DNA of 64,000 bases, taken from the NCBI GenBank assembly GCA_965207805.1, contig OZ242312.1, positions 3,534,001-3,598,000 of the forward strand, given 5' to 3'. Of the stretch, positions 1 to 7,964 are shown piece by piece. Each line of letters begins with the position of its first letter. Positions within the stretch are counted from its first letter, which is position 1. Source of the DNA: Palauibacter sp965207805. GTDB lineage: Bacteria > Gemmatimonadota > Gemmatimonadetes > Palauibacterales > Palauibacteraceae. The notes beneath the pieces are model-generated. The model had not been told where the DNA came from and ran no database searches. It saw nothing but the letters and a program-made list of their open reading frames with translations. Made by a program: the position numbers and the translations under genes.

Positions 1-307
1 GCGGTTCCGAGCCCTCATAGGTGACGCCGCTGCGTTCGGAAATCGGTCCATTGCCCAGGGAATCATATTCTTAGCTTGGCGTTCGTCTGGTTCTCTGCGT
101 AACCCCGAAGGCTGCCCCCAACTGCGGAGGAGGGGCTCGCTTGGCCAGCCGGACAATGGCTTGCTTCCAGAGACGAGGAGTTAGCGCGACCTCGCCAAGC
201 CCCCCACGAGAGTTTCCGGAACGTCACGACCGTATTGGGGTGTAACGGGACTACACAAGGCTCGCCGCACGGGTGGGCCAACAGTAGGCTACCGAGAGAG
301 CACCTCC
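1..307. other. Left-edge stretch with no supported gene
   Basis: I see no convincing coding region here. The short open frames on the minus strand lack coherent protein character. The last bases before position 308 should hold the promoter and ribosome binding site of the barrel gene; a short AG-rich run (gagagagcac) lies about 10 bases before its start. Confidence 0.4.
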
Positions 308-1015
308 GTGAGACGCGGACCGAAGTTGACGGCTAGCACACAAGGAATCACGCTCGCCTTGGTCCTCTTGACCGTCGGCCTTCCCGCGGCGGCGCAGGAG
401 ACGCTTGGTGTGCGAGCCGGGGTGGCGAGTACACGCATGGATTTCGGGCGTCCGTGGGAGAATGTGGAGTTCGCGCCGTGTCCGCCCGACGTGGACTGCG
501 CGGGCTACCCAACCGACGCGACGCGCGGCTTCACCCTCGGGGTCGATCTCGCGATCCCGCTCCGGGCCGCTCCGCTCGCGCTCAGGGTCGGGGGCAGCTA
601 CGCCGTCAAAGGGGGCTCCGGGTCCGGACGCGCGGCGAACCGCGAGCAAATCATCACCGGCACACGTTCCGCACGCTACTTTCAGCTATCGTCCGTCCTG
701 CGCGCCCGCGCGCGCCTCGGCGGTCGAGCGAGCCGGCTGTCGGTAGCGGTGCTGGCCGGCCCGTGGGTGGCGGTCCAGTTGTCGTGCGGTGAGGAGGGCA
801 GACTGGTCGGCTCTTGCGCCTCCCACAGTTTCGCGGACGCGGGCGTGGCGTTCGGCGGAGGCGTGGAGGCCGCGCTTTCGAGGCAAGTGAGCCTCGGTGT
901 GGAAGTGATCTACCACGTCGGTTTGGCGTACGTGTGGTCGGACATGACGACGAGATACGTGGCGGTCCAGGCAGGCGCGGGCGTCCCGGTCGGCCAACGC
1001 GCAAGGGAGAGGTGA
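308..1015 (+). CDS. Outer-membrane beta-barrel protein
   Basis: A 235-residue exported protein. Residues 1-29 form a Sec signal peptide (basic start, hydrophobic stretch, cleavage after LPAAAQ). The mature part starts with the alternating pattern LGVRAGVASTRMDFG and repeats short amphipathic strands with glycine- and aromatic-rich turns, as in the OmpX/PorT-like eight-strand barrel families. Four cysteines (CPPDVDC in an early loop; one in each of SCGEEG and GSCASH later) may form disulfides. The start is GTG at 308; no better in-frame start lies close to the signal peptide. Function is unknown: such small barrels are usually structural or adhesion proteins. It stands alone, with accessory DNA downstream. 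A barrel is well supported; the exact family is not. Confidence 0.72.
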   Translation: MRRGPKLTASTQGITLALVLLTVGLPAAAQETLGVRAGVASTRMDFGRPWENVEFAPCPPDVDCAGYPTDATRGFTLGVDLAIPLRAAPLALRVGGSYAVKGGSGSGRAANREQIITGTRSARYFQLSSVLRARARLGGRASRLSVAVLAGPWVAVQLSCGEEGRLVGSCASHSFADAGVAFGGGVEAALSRQVSLGVEVIYHVGLAYVWSDMTTRYVAVQAGAGVPVGQRARER

Positions 1016-1194
1016 ACTGGTTTCGGGGCCGGACTCGTTGCGGCCGGGAACTTGGCGAGGTCTGTCGGATTCATACGACCCATGTTCCCGTCAGCCTATC
1101 AGCCTTGTGGCTACCCGCATGTCGGACTCCCCGACAGATGTGATTGCTGCGTCCACAACCATCTCTTTATTCTTTGGTTTTTCACTCGTGATTG

Positions 1195-1734
1195 TCAATC
1201 TCCTGTTTCCACTTCTACCACTTCTGGTACAACAGTTTCTTCAACGATGGGCAAAGGTTGGTTGAATGTAATTGGCAAAAGATTGAGCAACCATAAAGCA
1301 ACTCCTACGCCCAAGCCCACAGTAAACCCCCGCCAACGTGTCGCCCATACTTCACTACGTGCCAACTTGTGTCGTAGAGTCGGTTCCGTCTCCCACACAA
1401 CGCTGCCCAAAAGGGGTTCCTCATCAGCATCTAATAGATTAGGGCCAAGCCCATAATGATGAACTTCCGCAACAACGGGAATGGTATCGTTCGTCACTCG
1501 TTGACCTACGCCTAACTTCTTTCCAACCGGCAACGCAAGCTTCTTTGCCAACTCATCAGAACCGGGTTGACCGACATCGCTTATCTGAAACATGGAACCC
1601 GCTGGAAACCATCTCAGTTTCTTTTCAGGTCCAGTACGGAGGAAAACCCCTGTTTCGGCAATAATGTACCGAGATGGCACCCAATTGCCCTGTTCGTACT
1701 GATTCTTGGGGTAGGGTCTAATCATCTCTTTCAT
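1195..1734 (-). CDS. Hypothetical tail-anchored membrane protein
   Basis: A 179-residue protein of no family I recognise. The start chosen is the ATG at 1734 (MKEMIRPYPKNQ), which has GGGAGCG upstream at a good distance; an in-frame start 14 codons earlier has no such site. Residues 1-130 look soluble and may hold a small all-beta fold (repeated hydrophobic strands, FLRTGP, AGSMFQISD, GVGQRVTN). Residues about 136-156 are one transmembrane helix (FTVGLGVGVALWLLNLLPI), followed by an acidic tail (IVEETVVPEVVEVE). The gene is clearly richer in A+T than its neighbours, which suggests recent acquisition. The N-terminal part resembles bacterial SH3-like or SAF-like beta domains only loosely, so I assign no function. 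Confidence 0.6.
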   Translation of the reverse strand: MKEMIRPYPKNQYEQGNWVPSRYIIAETGVFLRTGPEKKLRWFPAGSMFQISDVGQPGSDELAKKLALPVGKKLGVGQRVTNDTIPVVAEVHHYGLGPNLLDADEEPLLGSVVWETEPTLRHKLARSEVWATRWRGFTVGLGVGVALWLLNLLPITFNQPLPIVEETVVPEVVEVETGD

Positions 1735-1809
1735 GCTACTTCGCTCCCTTCCTTCGGTATAGTCCCGGCAGAGCACTTGGCAGTTTCGTCCACCGTGCGG
1801 CCGATGCGT

Positions 1810-2262
1810 TCACGTTGGTGGTCGGCCCGCATCACCTACGGGCCCCCGGCGGGAGAGTTCCTCGCGGATGAGCTTCAAGTCCTCGAGCCGCTGGTTCTCC
1901 TTCTTGATCCAAACGCCATCCCGAAGCGATACGCTCCTTCGTTCGCTTCTGCATGCCCAAGAGATCCTCTGTCGAGAGTTCCGAAAGTGGTGCCGGGAGC
2001 GCTCGGGCGGGCTCGTGGTCGCGGTCTCCCGATGATGGGGGCAAGAGCCATGAGCAACTCGAGGTGATCCTAGTCGGGATGGCTGATGACGAGGTAGTCG
2101 ATCTCGGACACACCCTACGCAACGCCCGACGTGTTCGCTCGGTGAAAACTCCGGCGTTCGGCCAAGATCGATCCAATGGTGGGATCCGTTAGGAGTTCTA
2201 ATCCAGATGAACACCCCGTGTCCCACATCCCACAGGGTGAATCTGAGTTCATGACCGGTCAT
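1810..2262 (-). pseudogene. Broken metallo-beta-lactamase-fold hydrolase
   Basis: Remnant of a ComEC/competence-type metallo-beta-lactamase domain. The first frame, from an ATG at 2262, reads LWDVGHGVFIWIRTPNGSHH then WIDLG, the classic opening strand of this fold. Coding sense then moves to a second frame with IDYLVISHPD, a TAG stop at 2070-2072, then DHLELLMALAPIIG. The stop falls inside the metal-binding HxDxDH motif. Further frame changes follow: LSTEDLLGMQKRTKERI in a third frame, then GVWIKKENQRLEDLKLIREE back in the first. At least two frameshifts and one nonsense codon mean that no functional enzyme is made. It was probably a nucleic-acid-processing or defence-associated hydrolase, judging from its neighbours, but that is inference. 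Confidence 0.7.
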
Positions 2263-2660
2263 GTTTCGAGCAATTCCCGCAGCGTGAAGGTCGGAGTCAA
2301 AGGGGCGCCTGCAAGATATGGCGGGGACCGCCCGTGTACGCCACCCTCTCGGGCCCCGAATCGTACAACTTACCGCGGCGTTCGATCATTCGGTCAGGCG
2401 CCCGCTCGGTCGGATTCCCACGCTCGATGACCGCGTCCAGGACCAGTTCGCGAAGGCCGGCTCCGGGCTACCGAGACCGGTCGTACCGGCGGCTTGAACT
2501 CCCGGTCCCGGCGAAGCCCTAATCCAGAGCCGGATCGCGTAGCGGCGTTTCCAGTGCCACTTCGAGACTGCGGAGCGCCTGCGCGGCGACCGGCTGGCCG
2601 GTTGGGCGCCCGCTCGTTGCGCGCCACGCACTCTGGGGGCCAGAAACCAAAGTTGAAGGC
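2263..2660. other. Non-coding stretch with possible decayed coding remnant
   Basis: No intact gene. On the minus strand one frame gives a short coherent-looking run (ELVLDAVIERGNPTERAPD, then RMIERRGKLYDSG) ending in a stop near 2290, with stops upstream, so a decayed gene is possible. I cannot assign a family. Confidence 0.3.
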
Positions 2661-3509
2661 TCATTTGCCCCGACTCATGCCGGACATAGTGCGCTTCGTA
2701 ATTCGAATCCCGGCAGGCTGTAGTGCTTCGGTCAGAATGTGTTCGGCCTGGCATTGCGGAAGATTGATGTTCTGCAATTTCGCTTGCAGGAGCAGGTTCA
2801 TGACGGTGATCGTCCTGTCTCCAAGTTCCACACATCCGTACGCATCGTATCCCCACTCCGTGTTGCCTAACGTCCAGTTTCCGGCTCCTCTTTTGTTCGC
2901 CTTCGTGATGATCCACTTCTTGCTCAAACACACGACTAGGTCCGGCAGATGCTCTTCCCCCCGAGCCTGTCGATCTTCCAATTCCTGAATAATCCGATCT
3001 GCGTCCATCGCATCTACCGCCACGATGCCGGTGACATAGTGGTGCCGCGGCCTCTCGTCGCCGCTCAGACCGGGGCCCAACGCGAACCCTGCCGTTGGCG
3101 TGAACTGATACGCGTCAGTGCGCTCTCTAGCGATCGTTGCGAGCGATTGCCCTTTGCTGATCCCATCGCGTAGCTCCCGCCCATCCAGCATCGTCTTGAC
3201 TTCTATGGAACCGAACACGGATTCTGCGGGACAGAGCATCTTCCCACCAACCGCCTCGAACACCACGGAGTAGAGGGCGTCGTAAATCACGATATCGAGA
3301 GCCTTGCTCCGGCTACCGTCTGCACCCACCACTTCACCGGCCCCGAGGCCATACCGCCGCGGTAGCCAAGGGCGAATTGCCAATCCAATGACGGCCTCCC
3401 GGCACTCTCCACGGCTGAGGTTAAGCTCGAACACGTTCGCTTGCTCCAGTTGCGCCATGGCCTGGACCGCAGTCGCGTCCATGGCACGAATCAATTCAGG
3501 CCACTTCAT
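2661..3509 (-). CDS. DUF6602-like nuclease-fold protein
   Basis: A 282-residue protein starting at ATG 3509 (MKWPELIRAMD), preceded by AAGGACG at a good distance. The same open frame runs on upstream for about 100 codons, but that part is mobC debris. The body shows a small helical N-terminus, then GLGAGEVVGADGSRSKALD running into IVIYD, and later SVFGSIEVKTMLD. The D-I-V-I-Y-D and E-V-K elements at this spacing are those of DUF6602 and, more broadly, of the PD-(D/E)XK nuclease fold (acidic residue, then ExK). I assign DUF6602 from memory of the pattern. These proteins are found in defence islands and beside mobile elements, and the neighbours here (HNH nuclease, mobC relic) fit. Substrate and role are unknown. 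Confidence 0.6.
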   Translation of the reverse strand: MKWPELIRAMDATAVQAMAQLEQANVFELNLSRGECREAVIGLAIRPWLPRRYGLGAGEVVGADGSRSKALDIVIYDALYSVVFEAVGGKMLCPAESVFGSIEVKTMLDGRELRDGISKGQSLATIARERTDAYQFTPTAGFALGPGLSGDERPRHHYVTGIVAVDAMDADRIIQELEDRQARGEEHLPDLVVCLSKKWIITKANKRGAGNWTLGNTEWGYDAYGCVELGDRTITVMNLLLQAKLQNINLPQCQAEHILTEALQPAGIRITKRTMSGMSRGK

Positions 3510-3784
3510 TTCGCCGTCCTTGCGTATCCCCTGATCCCTGCGGATCAGTCTACTCGCGGTTGCCGTGGGACTGGTGGGGGCTGTGCTCCTCCGACCCCAC
3601 AACGGAAGCGTTATCACGAGCCTGGGACTCGCCGTATTGGGTGAGGGTGCGCGTGAAGCGACGCGGCTCGTCTGCGGAGGCGCAGGCCCGATCTGGACGG
3701 TTGAAACTTCGCCCCGGGCGGACACATCCGCCAGAGTTGGCGCCCCGGTCAGCTGTTGCGCCGGTGCGCCACGGGGGTGTTGGC

Positions 3785-3970
3785 ATGCTAGGGCGGGCAG
3801 CGACCGCTCGAACGACACCAGATGGGCGATCACCGACGCGGCCTCGATCCGGCGAGGTGTGCTTGTTCGCCCAGCGCGCGGGCGCGGGCTGGTTCAGGTT
3901 GTTGCCGATGCGCCCGATCTGCCGCGTGCGCTCCCGCTCGATGAGCTTCGCGCCGGCTTCCTGTTGTGGC
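3785..3970 (-). pseudogene. mobC relic (relaxosome protein fragment)
   Basis: One minus-strand frame reads KLIERERTRQIGRIGNNLNQ and then ARWANKH; after a frame change near 3850 the next frame continues IEAASVIAHLVSFERSLPAL. Together these match, piece by piece, the second half of the intact mobC at 57.5 kb (VERERTRQVARVGNNLNQ, ARWANAHKE, IEAVEVIGHLIAIRRALRAL). The N-terminal half is missing, cut off by the HNH gene that ends at 3999. It is a frameshifted, truncated copy of a plasmid-mobilization accessory gene and marks an old mobilizable element at this end of the window. Confidence 0.8.
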
Positions 3971-3998
3971 GCTCGCCGAGACGGTGGCAGGACACTCC

Positions 3999-4556
3999 TC
4001 AAAGCTGCCTGAATCTCAGCTCCCTCAGCTTCTCCACAAGCTCATCGTCTGTGCCCGTGCCCTTGTCCGAATTACAGGCCCTACAGAGCAGTTGCAGGTT
4101 GTCTAGCTGATCGCCCCCACCCTTCGAAGCCGGGACTTTGTGGTCCTTCTCGAGGTTGCGAAGATGGAAGAGCACACGGCACCCGTTGCATCGCCCCTGT
4201 TGAGCCGCGTAGAGTCTGTGCTCCTTCGGTATCGACAAGTCAACAGCAGCTTTCTTGTAACCCTTCACGAAGCCTCGCCCTTCCGCCGAAATCTCTCCCT
4301 TGTCGTCCAGTAAGCCCTCATCCTGAAGCTGTTTGCAGTACTTGCGGATCGTCTCACGTTGCCCTCGACCCTTATAGTCCGGCCGACGACGCATGACGGC
4401 TGCCCAGATTTGCTCGGGATCGATTCCTTGGAGTAGGCCGAACCGAATCATAGGGGCGACGTGCAAGAACCAGTCCTCCGGGTCCCAATGTGCCCCGTCC
4501 ATCTTCTCATCGTCGTGTGTCACGAACACCTTCCGCTCCAGGATTCCGTGAATCAT
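3999..4556 (-). CDS. HNH endonuclease
   Basis: A 185-residue protein. The C-terminal 60 residues are a compact HNH nuclease: a zinc pair CNGC, then LEKDHKVPASKGGGDQLDNL with the catalytic DH, then LLCRACNSDKG with the second zinc pair. The HNH core therefore has both Cys-x2-Cys knuckles and the central Asp-His. The N-terminal 110 residues look like a helical, winged-helix-type region (GIDPEQIWAAVMRRRP, TIRKYCKQLQDEGLL), probably for DNA or protein contact. The start chosen is ATG 4556 (MIHGILERK). Such stand-alone HNH enzymes occur in mobile elements and phages as nicking, homing or restriction enzymes. The neighbours (mobC relic, HU and lysozyme pseudogenes) favour a phage or plasmid origin. 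The nuclease fold is sure; the biological role is not. Confidence 0.85.
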   Translation of the reverse strand: MIHGILERKVFVTHDDEKMDGAHWDPEDWFLHVAPMIRFGLLQGIDPEQIWAAVMRRRPDYKGRGQRETIRKYCKQLQDEGLLDDKGEISAEGRGFVKGYKKAAVDLSIPKEHRLYAAQQGRCNGCRVLFHLRNLEKDHKVPASKGGGDQLDNLQLLCRACNSDKGTGTDDELVEKLRELRFRQL

Positions 4557-4746
4557 GCCGGTACGCCTCGTGCCCCAAGAACTCAGAGGACCCAAGGCAG
4601 CCGAGGCATCGTCGGGGCCGTCTCAACTTTTCTTGTGGCACCGCGAGTTGGCCCGAATCTAGACTTGGCATCCGGGCTGCACCTGCGGCAAGTTGTCACC
4701 ATGGAGGAACGACAGGAACTTGGCCACGCTCTCGGACGAGGAGGAG

Positions 4747-5036
4747 ATGACGAGATCCGATCTCGTTGAGCAGGCCGCCGATGCGAGCGGACCGCGTGTC
4801 ACCGAGAGGGATTGCGGGCTGGTGTTTGACGCCTTCTCGACGCCGTGCAGGATACGCTCGCGCGCGGCGACCGCATCGAGATCCGGGGCTTCGGCGCCTT
4901 AAAGGTGCGGAACCACAAGGCCCGCACGGCCCGCAATCCCGGGACAGGCGAGCCGGTCGAGGTTCCACTGCGTGTTGTGCCGGTCTTCAAGCGGTCGAGA
5001 CACTTGCCGAAGCGGCTCGCGCAGTTGCTGTTGGCG
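4747..5036 (+). pseudogene. HU/IHF-family DNA-binding protein, frameshifted
   Basis: The gene starts at ATG 4747 after an AGGAGG run (MTRSDLVEQAADASGP), then GLVFDAF. At about 4832-4834 one base is missing: the frame that should read on as LDAVQDTLARGDRIEIRGFG is shifted by one. The shifted frame gives the HU core GFGALKVRNHKARTARNPGT, then the arm and VPVFKRSRHL. HU proteins are about 90-100 residues and bend DNA as dimers; here both halves are clear but in different frames, so no full protein is made unless the ribosome slips. The second frame has no stop at the usual HU end and runs on into the lysozyme leader. Confidence 0.8.
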
Positions 5037-5591
5037 CTTCTTGTTATCGCCTCTTGCTCACCCCCCGAGCCGTGGGTGACCGACGCACGTCGGGTTATAT
5101 AAGAGCATGAGGGATTCCGGGGTCAGCCTTATCCAGATGCGGGCGGTTGGTCGGTCGGGTACGGTCACCGCGTCCTCTTGCCGAGCGACGTACGGGCGGG
5201 ACGGACGGCAACACTCGCGGACACGAAGTGGCGGGACTTACTCTACCTGGAGGAGTTGTTCGACCGCGACTTTGAGTCGGCCGTCACGGAGGCGCGCCAT
5301 TTCGTCAATCTCGCGTCCGTCTTCGTTGACGACGTGGAGCATGTGGTTGGCGCGGATGGCAAACTCGCCGACCTGTTCGCGACGATGCCGCACGGCATCA
5401 AGGTGGCGCTCATCGACATGGCGTATGAGCTCGGCGGGCCAGCCCTGCACCAGTTTGAAGATTTCCGCCGCTCCATGGTGCGCCGTCGGTGGGCCGACGC
5501 GACGGCCGACTTGGAACGGGCGCGCTGGTGTGACCGGTTGCCGCGGCGGTGCCGCGACGCGATCATGCGGATCGTGAACTCTCAACAGTGA
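5004..5591 (+). pseudogene. GH24 lysozyme lipoprotein with one in-frame stop
   Basis: In a single frame I read a lipoprotein leader (LPKRLAQLLLALLVIASC, lipobox IASC) from a possible TTG at 5004, then VTDARRVI, a TAA stop at 5100-5102, and then EHEGFRGQPYPDAGGWSVGY followed by GH. The latter is the active-site block of T4-type (GH24) lysozymes, with the catalytic Glu in EHEG and the GYGH turn. The frame stays open to 5591 with the usual GH24 C-terminal half (GIKVALIDMAYELGG, then ADLERARWCDRLPRRCRDAI). Apart from the single nonsense codon directly before the catalytic Glu the gene is intact. It probably came from a prophage or acted as a cell-wall lysis lipoprotein. A sequencing error at the TAA would restore it. 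Confidence 0.75.
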
Positions 5592-5853
5592 GCATCGCCA
5601 TGGCCGGAATCATCGCCGTTAGGTCATGGTCCGTTGATCAAGCACCTTGCTGCCAGCTACGGCATTTCGCGCGCTCGCCCTAACCGAATATTGCTGACCA
5701 AGCAGCGGGGGACTGCACTCCAAGCTCAAGAAACCCGCGACATTGACGTGGCCCGACCGCCCGTCGAGTATTCTCAATTGAGTACAAGTGAGCGACCTCC
5801 GATTCACCCGCGTCGCTGAGGCGCGGGCCTGCCCCAAGAAAAGGACGACCGAC

Positions 5854-6267
5854 ATGGGCAGCTTGCATGATGCCGTCATGCAGTACGTGGAATGCGAACT
5901 GAAGAAGGATCCCGGCGTGAAGAACGCCACCTTGTTGGGGGGCGCCTGCGACATCGACGAGTCGATCGGGAAGCTTACGCCGCGACAGTTTCACGGCAAG
6001 TACCGGCTGCCGGCGACCCGGCGGATAGCGCCGCAGCGACGGCGCGCACGGCAATCGAACGCGCCTTCCGAGCCTGAGGCGCCACCGGGTCGAGAGACCG
6101 CCGCCGCCGATGCGCCGGGGGCGGCAGGCGACCCGGCTGCGGTTCGCCGTCTGCTGCTCGATCTGGCCACGGAACTCGCGAACGCGGGGAGTCAGGCGGA
6201 AACGATCGAGGTCATGGTCCGGCTGGATGACTATGTGGCCGACATCATGAAGGCGGCGCAGGGTTGA
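5854..6267 (+). CDS. Hypothetical protein
   Basis: A 137-residue protein that I do not recognise. The start chosen is ATG 5854 (MGSLHDAVMQYVECELKK), because AAGGACG lies just upstream; a longer in-frame start at 5788 has no such site. The N-terminal 60 residues look like a folded helical domain (YVECELKKDPGVKNATLLGG, then DIDESIGKLTPRQFHGKYRL). A basic linker follows (PATRRIAPQRRRARQS), then a Pro/Ala-rich stretch and a C-terminal helix pair (AAVRRLLLDLATELANAGSQ). The shape (helical domain, basic linker, helical domain) suggests a DNA-associated or regulatory protein, but this is inference. It lies between lysozyme and gene debris in the decayed accessory zone. Confidence 0.6.
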   Translation: MGSLHDAVMQYVECELKKDPGVKNATLLGGACDIDESIGKLTPRQFHGKYRLPATRRIAPQRRRARQSNAPSEPEAPPGRETAAADAPGAAGDPAAVRRLLLDLATELANAGSQAETIEVMVRLDDYVADIMKAAQG

Positions 6268-6327
6268 GTCATCCGCAGCCTCGACCTCGAGACGGTGCTG
6301 CGCGAGGCCGTCGAGGGTGCCCGCTAA

Positions 6328-6564
6328 GGGCCACCCACGCCCCGACGATTCCAGACATCCCCCTCGACTTCGTCACTTCCGGCCCTCACGCCGGAGGGAC
6401 ACCGTGCGCTGGCCGCGTTGCCCGACGGGCTCCGGCTCTTCGAGCACTGGCGCAGCCTCACGACGCCAACAAGACTGCCGGACCTGGCGGACTTTTATGC
6501 CCGCTCGGCCGCGCGACTTTTGGTTTCTTGGGACGAGGGCGAGGAGGGCTTCCGGGACCTTTAG
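6328..6564 (+). pseudogene. Short coding remnant of unknown gene
   Basis: A stop-free frame of about 79 codons with good protein character: LTPEGHRALAALPDGLRLFE, then HWRSLTTPTRLPDLADFYAR, ending WDEGEEGFRDL before a TAG. No ATG, GTG or TTG precedes the coherent part. The same frame directly upstream also reads IRSLDLETVLREAVEGAR before a TAA at 6325, so the two pieces may be one gene split by a stop. Family unknown. Confidence 0.45.
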
Positions 6565-6803
6565 CGACGAGGCGGGGCCGGCGCGGGACTCCCGCCATTC
6601 ACATCCGCTCTTACCGCTTTCGCGGCACGGTCCCGCAGGGTCCAGTACACCGGCAGAAAACGCAGATCGTGCAGTCCTGTATGTCTTTAGACCAATTTCC
6701 TGCCGGGATTCACACTGCGGGCCGCCTGCCGTTCCCGCGGGAACGTAACCTGCGAGGATGGTATGTTGCCGGTCCACGAACCCCCGGCCCGAGGAAAACG
6801 ACC

Positions 6804-7949
6804 ATGAGCATGGATCGGAGAGACTTCGTTCGAACTTCCGCCGCTGGCTTGGCCGCGGCCGCCACGCCCGCCGCGCTGGCCGCCGAGCGCTACCCTTCCC
6901 GGGCCTCCGACGGCTTCGGGGCTCCCGCCGTCCACCGTTCGCGGGACGCCCGGCCCATCATCGTCTCCGACCTCAGCGGGATCCGCTTCAACAACGGCGG
7001 ACCCGAAAGCTCGGTGGAACGCGCCTTCCGCGGCATCGTCGAGGGCGAGGACGTGCTCGACGCCCTCATCGCGGGCGTGAACATCCCGGAGAACGACCCG
7101 ACGGAAATGGGGATCGGCTACGGCGGGCTGCCCAACGCGGACGGCGTCGTCCAACTCGATGCGTGCTGCATGCACGGCCCCCGGCGCTGGGCCGGCGGCG
7201 TCGCGGCGCTTGAGGGCGTCCGCACCCCGTCGCTCGTGGCGAAGGCGGTGGCCGAACTCACCGACCACCACCTCCTCGTCGGGGCCGGCGCGCAGGCGTT
7301 CGCGCGCCAACTCGGGTTCGAGATCGAGGACGACCTCAACACGGAGGCGTCGCGCGCCCTGTGGCTCGAATGGCGCCGGCGGATCGACCCCGGCCACTGG
7401 CTCGACCCCCGCAAGCGGCTCGAAGCCGGGCTCTCGATGGTCGACGACGGCCTGATCCCGGCCCATTCCTTCTGGGGGACGACGAACTGCAACGCGGTGA
7501 ACGCGGACGGGGAGATCTGCGGCGTCACGACGACGAGCGGCCTCTCGTGGAAGATCCCCGGCCGCACCGGCGACTCCCCGATCCTCGGGGCCGGCCTCTA
7601 TGTGGACAACGACGTGGGCGCCGTCGGCTCGACGGGCCGCGGGGAGGCGAACCTCTACAACCTCTCGTCGTTCCTCGCCGTCGAGTTCATGCGCCAGGGG
7701 ATGAGCCCGCTCGATGCGGGCATGGCCACGCTGGAGCGGATCAAGTCGAACACGGTGGAATCGAGGCTCCTCAATGCGCGCGGTCTGCCGAGCTTCGACG
7801 TCCGCTTCTTCCTGCTGAACAAGAAGGGGGAGACGGCGGGCGTCGCCCTGTACGGCTCCGCGGAAACGCACTACGCCGTCTGCACGGAAAACGGCGCCGA
7901 GGAGCGCCCGTTCGAGGGTCTGCTGGAGGGCTCGCCCCGCGACGCGTAA
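6804..7949 (+). CDS. Glycosylasparaginase-type N-terminal nucleophile hydrolase
   Basis: A 381-residue enzyme of the T2 asparaginase family (N4-(beta-N-acetylglucosaminyl)-L-asparaginase). It starts at ATG 6804 with GAGGAAAACG upstream. Residues 1-31 are a twin-arginine-like leader (MSMDRRDFVRTSAAGLAAAA), so the enzyme is probably exported folded. The autoproteolysis site falls in WGTTNCNAV, where a Thr becomes the nucleophile of the mature beta chain; downstream come SGLSWKIPGRTGDSPILGAG and YVDNDVGAVGSTGRGE, the substrate-binding loops of the family. It would remove the sugar-Asn unit from glycopeptides or hydrolyse related beta-aspartyl amides. The usual His before the Thr is replaced by Gly, as in several exported bacterial members. 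It converges on the aldo/keto reductase gene with only a few bases between them. Confidence 0.88.
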   Translation: MSMDRRDFVRTSAAGLAAAATPAALAAERYPSRASDGFGAPAVHRSRDARPIIVSDLSGIRFNNGGPESSVERAFRGIVEGEDVLDALIAGVNIPENDPTEMGIGYGGLPNADGVVQLDACCMHGPRRWAGGVAALEGVRTPSLVAKAVAELTDHHLLVGAGAQAFARQLGFEIEDDLNTEASRALWLEWRRRIDPGHWLDPRKRLEAGLSMVDDGLIPAHSFWGTTNCNAVNADGEICGVTTTSGLSWKIPGRTGDSPILGAGLYVDNDVGAVGSTGRGEANLYNLSSFLAVEFMRQGMSPLDAGMATLERIKSNTVESRLLNARGLPSFDVRFFLLNKKGETAGVALYGSAETHYAVCTENGAEERPFEGLLEGSPRDA

Positions 7950-7964
7950 CCGGGACTAGCGGTT
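7948..7964. terminator. Small inverted repeat between convergent genes
   Basis: AACCG (7948-7952) and CGGTT (7960-7964) flank a 7-base loop, exactly at the meeting point of two convergent genes. The stem is short and no T-run follows, so a terminator role is only plausible. Confidence 0.3.
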
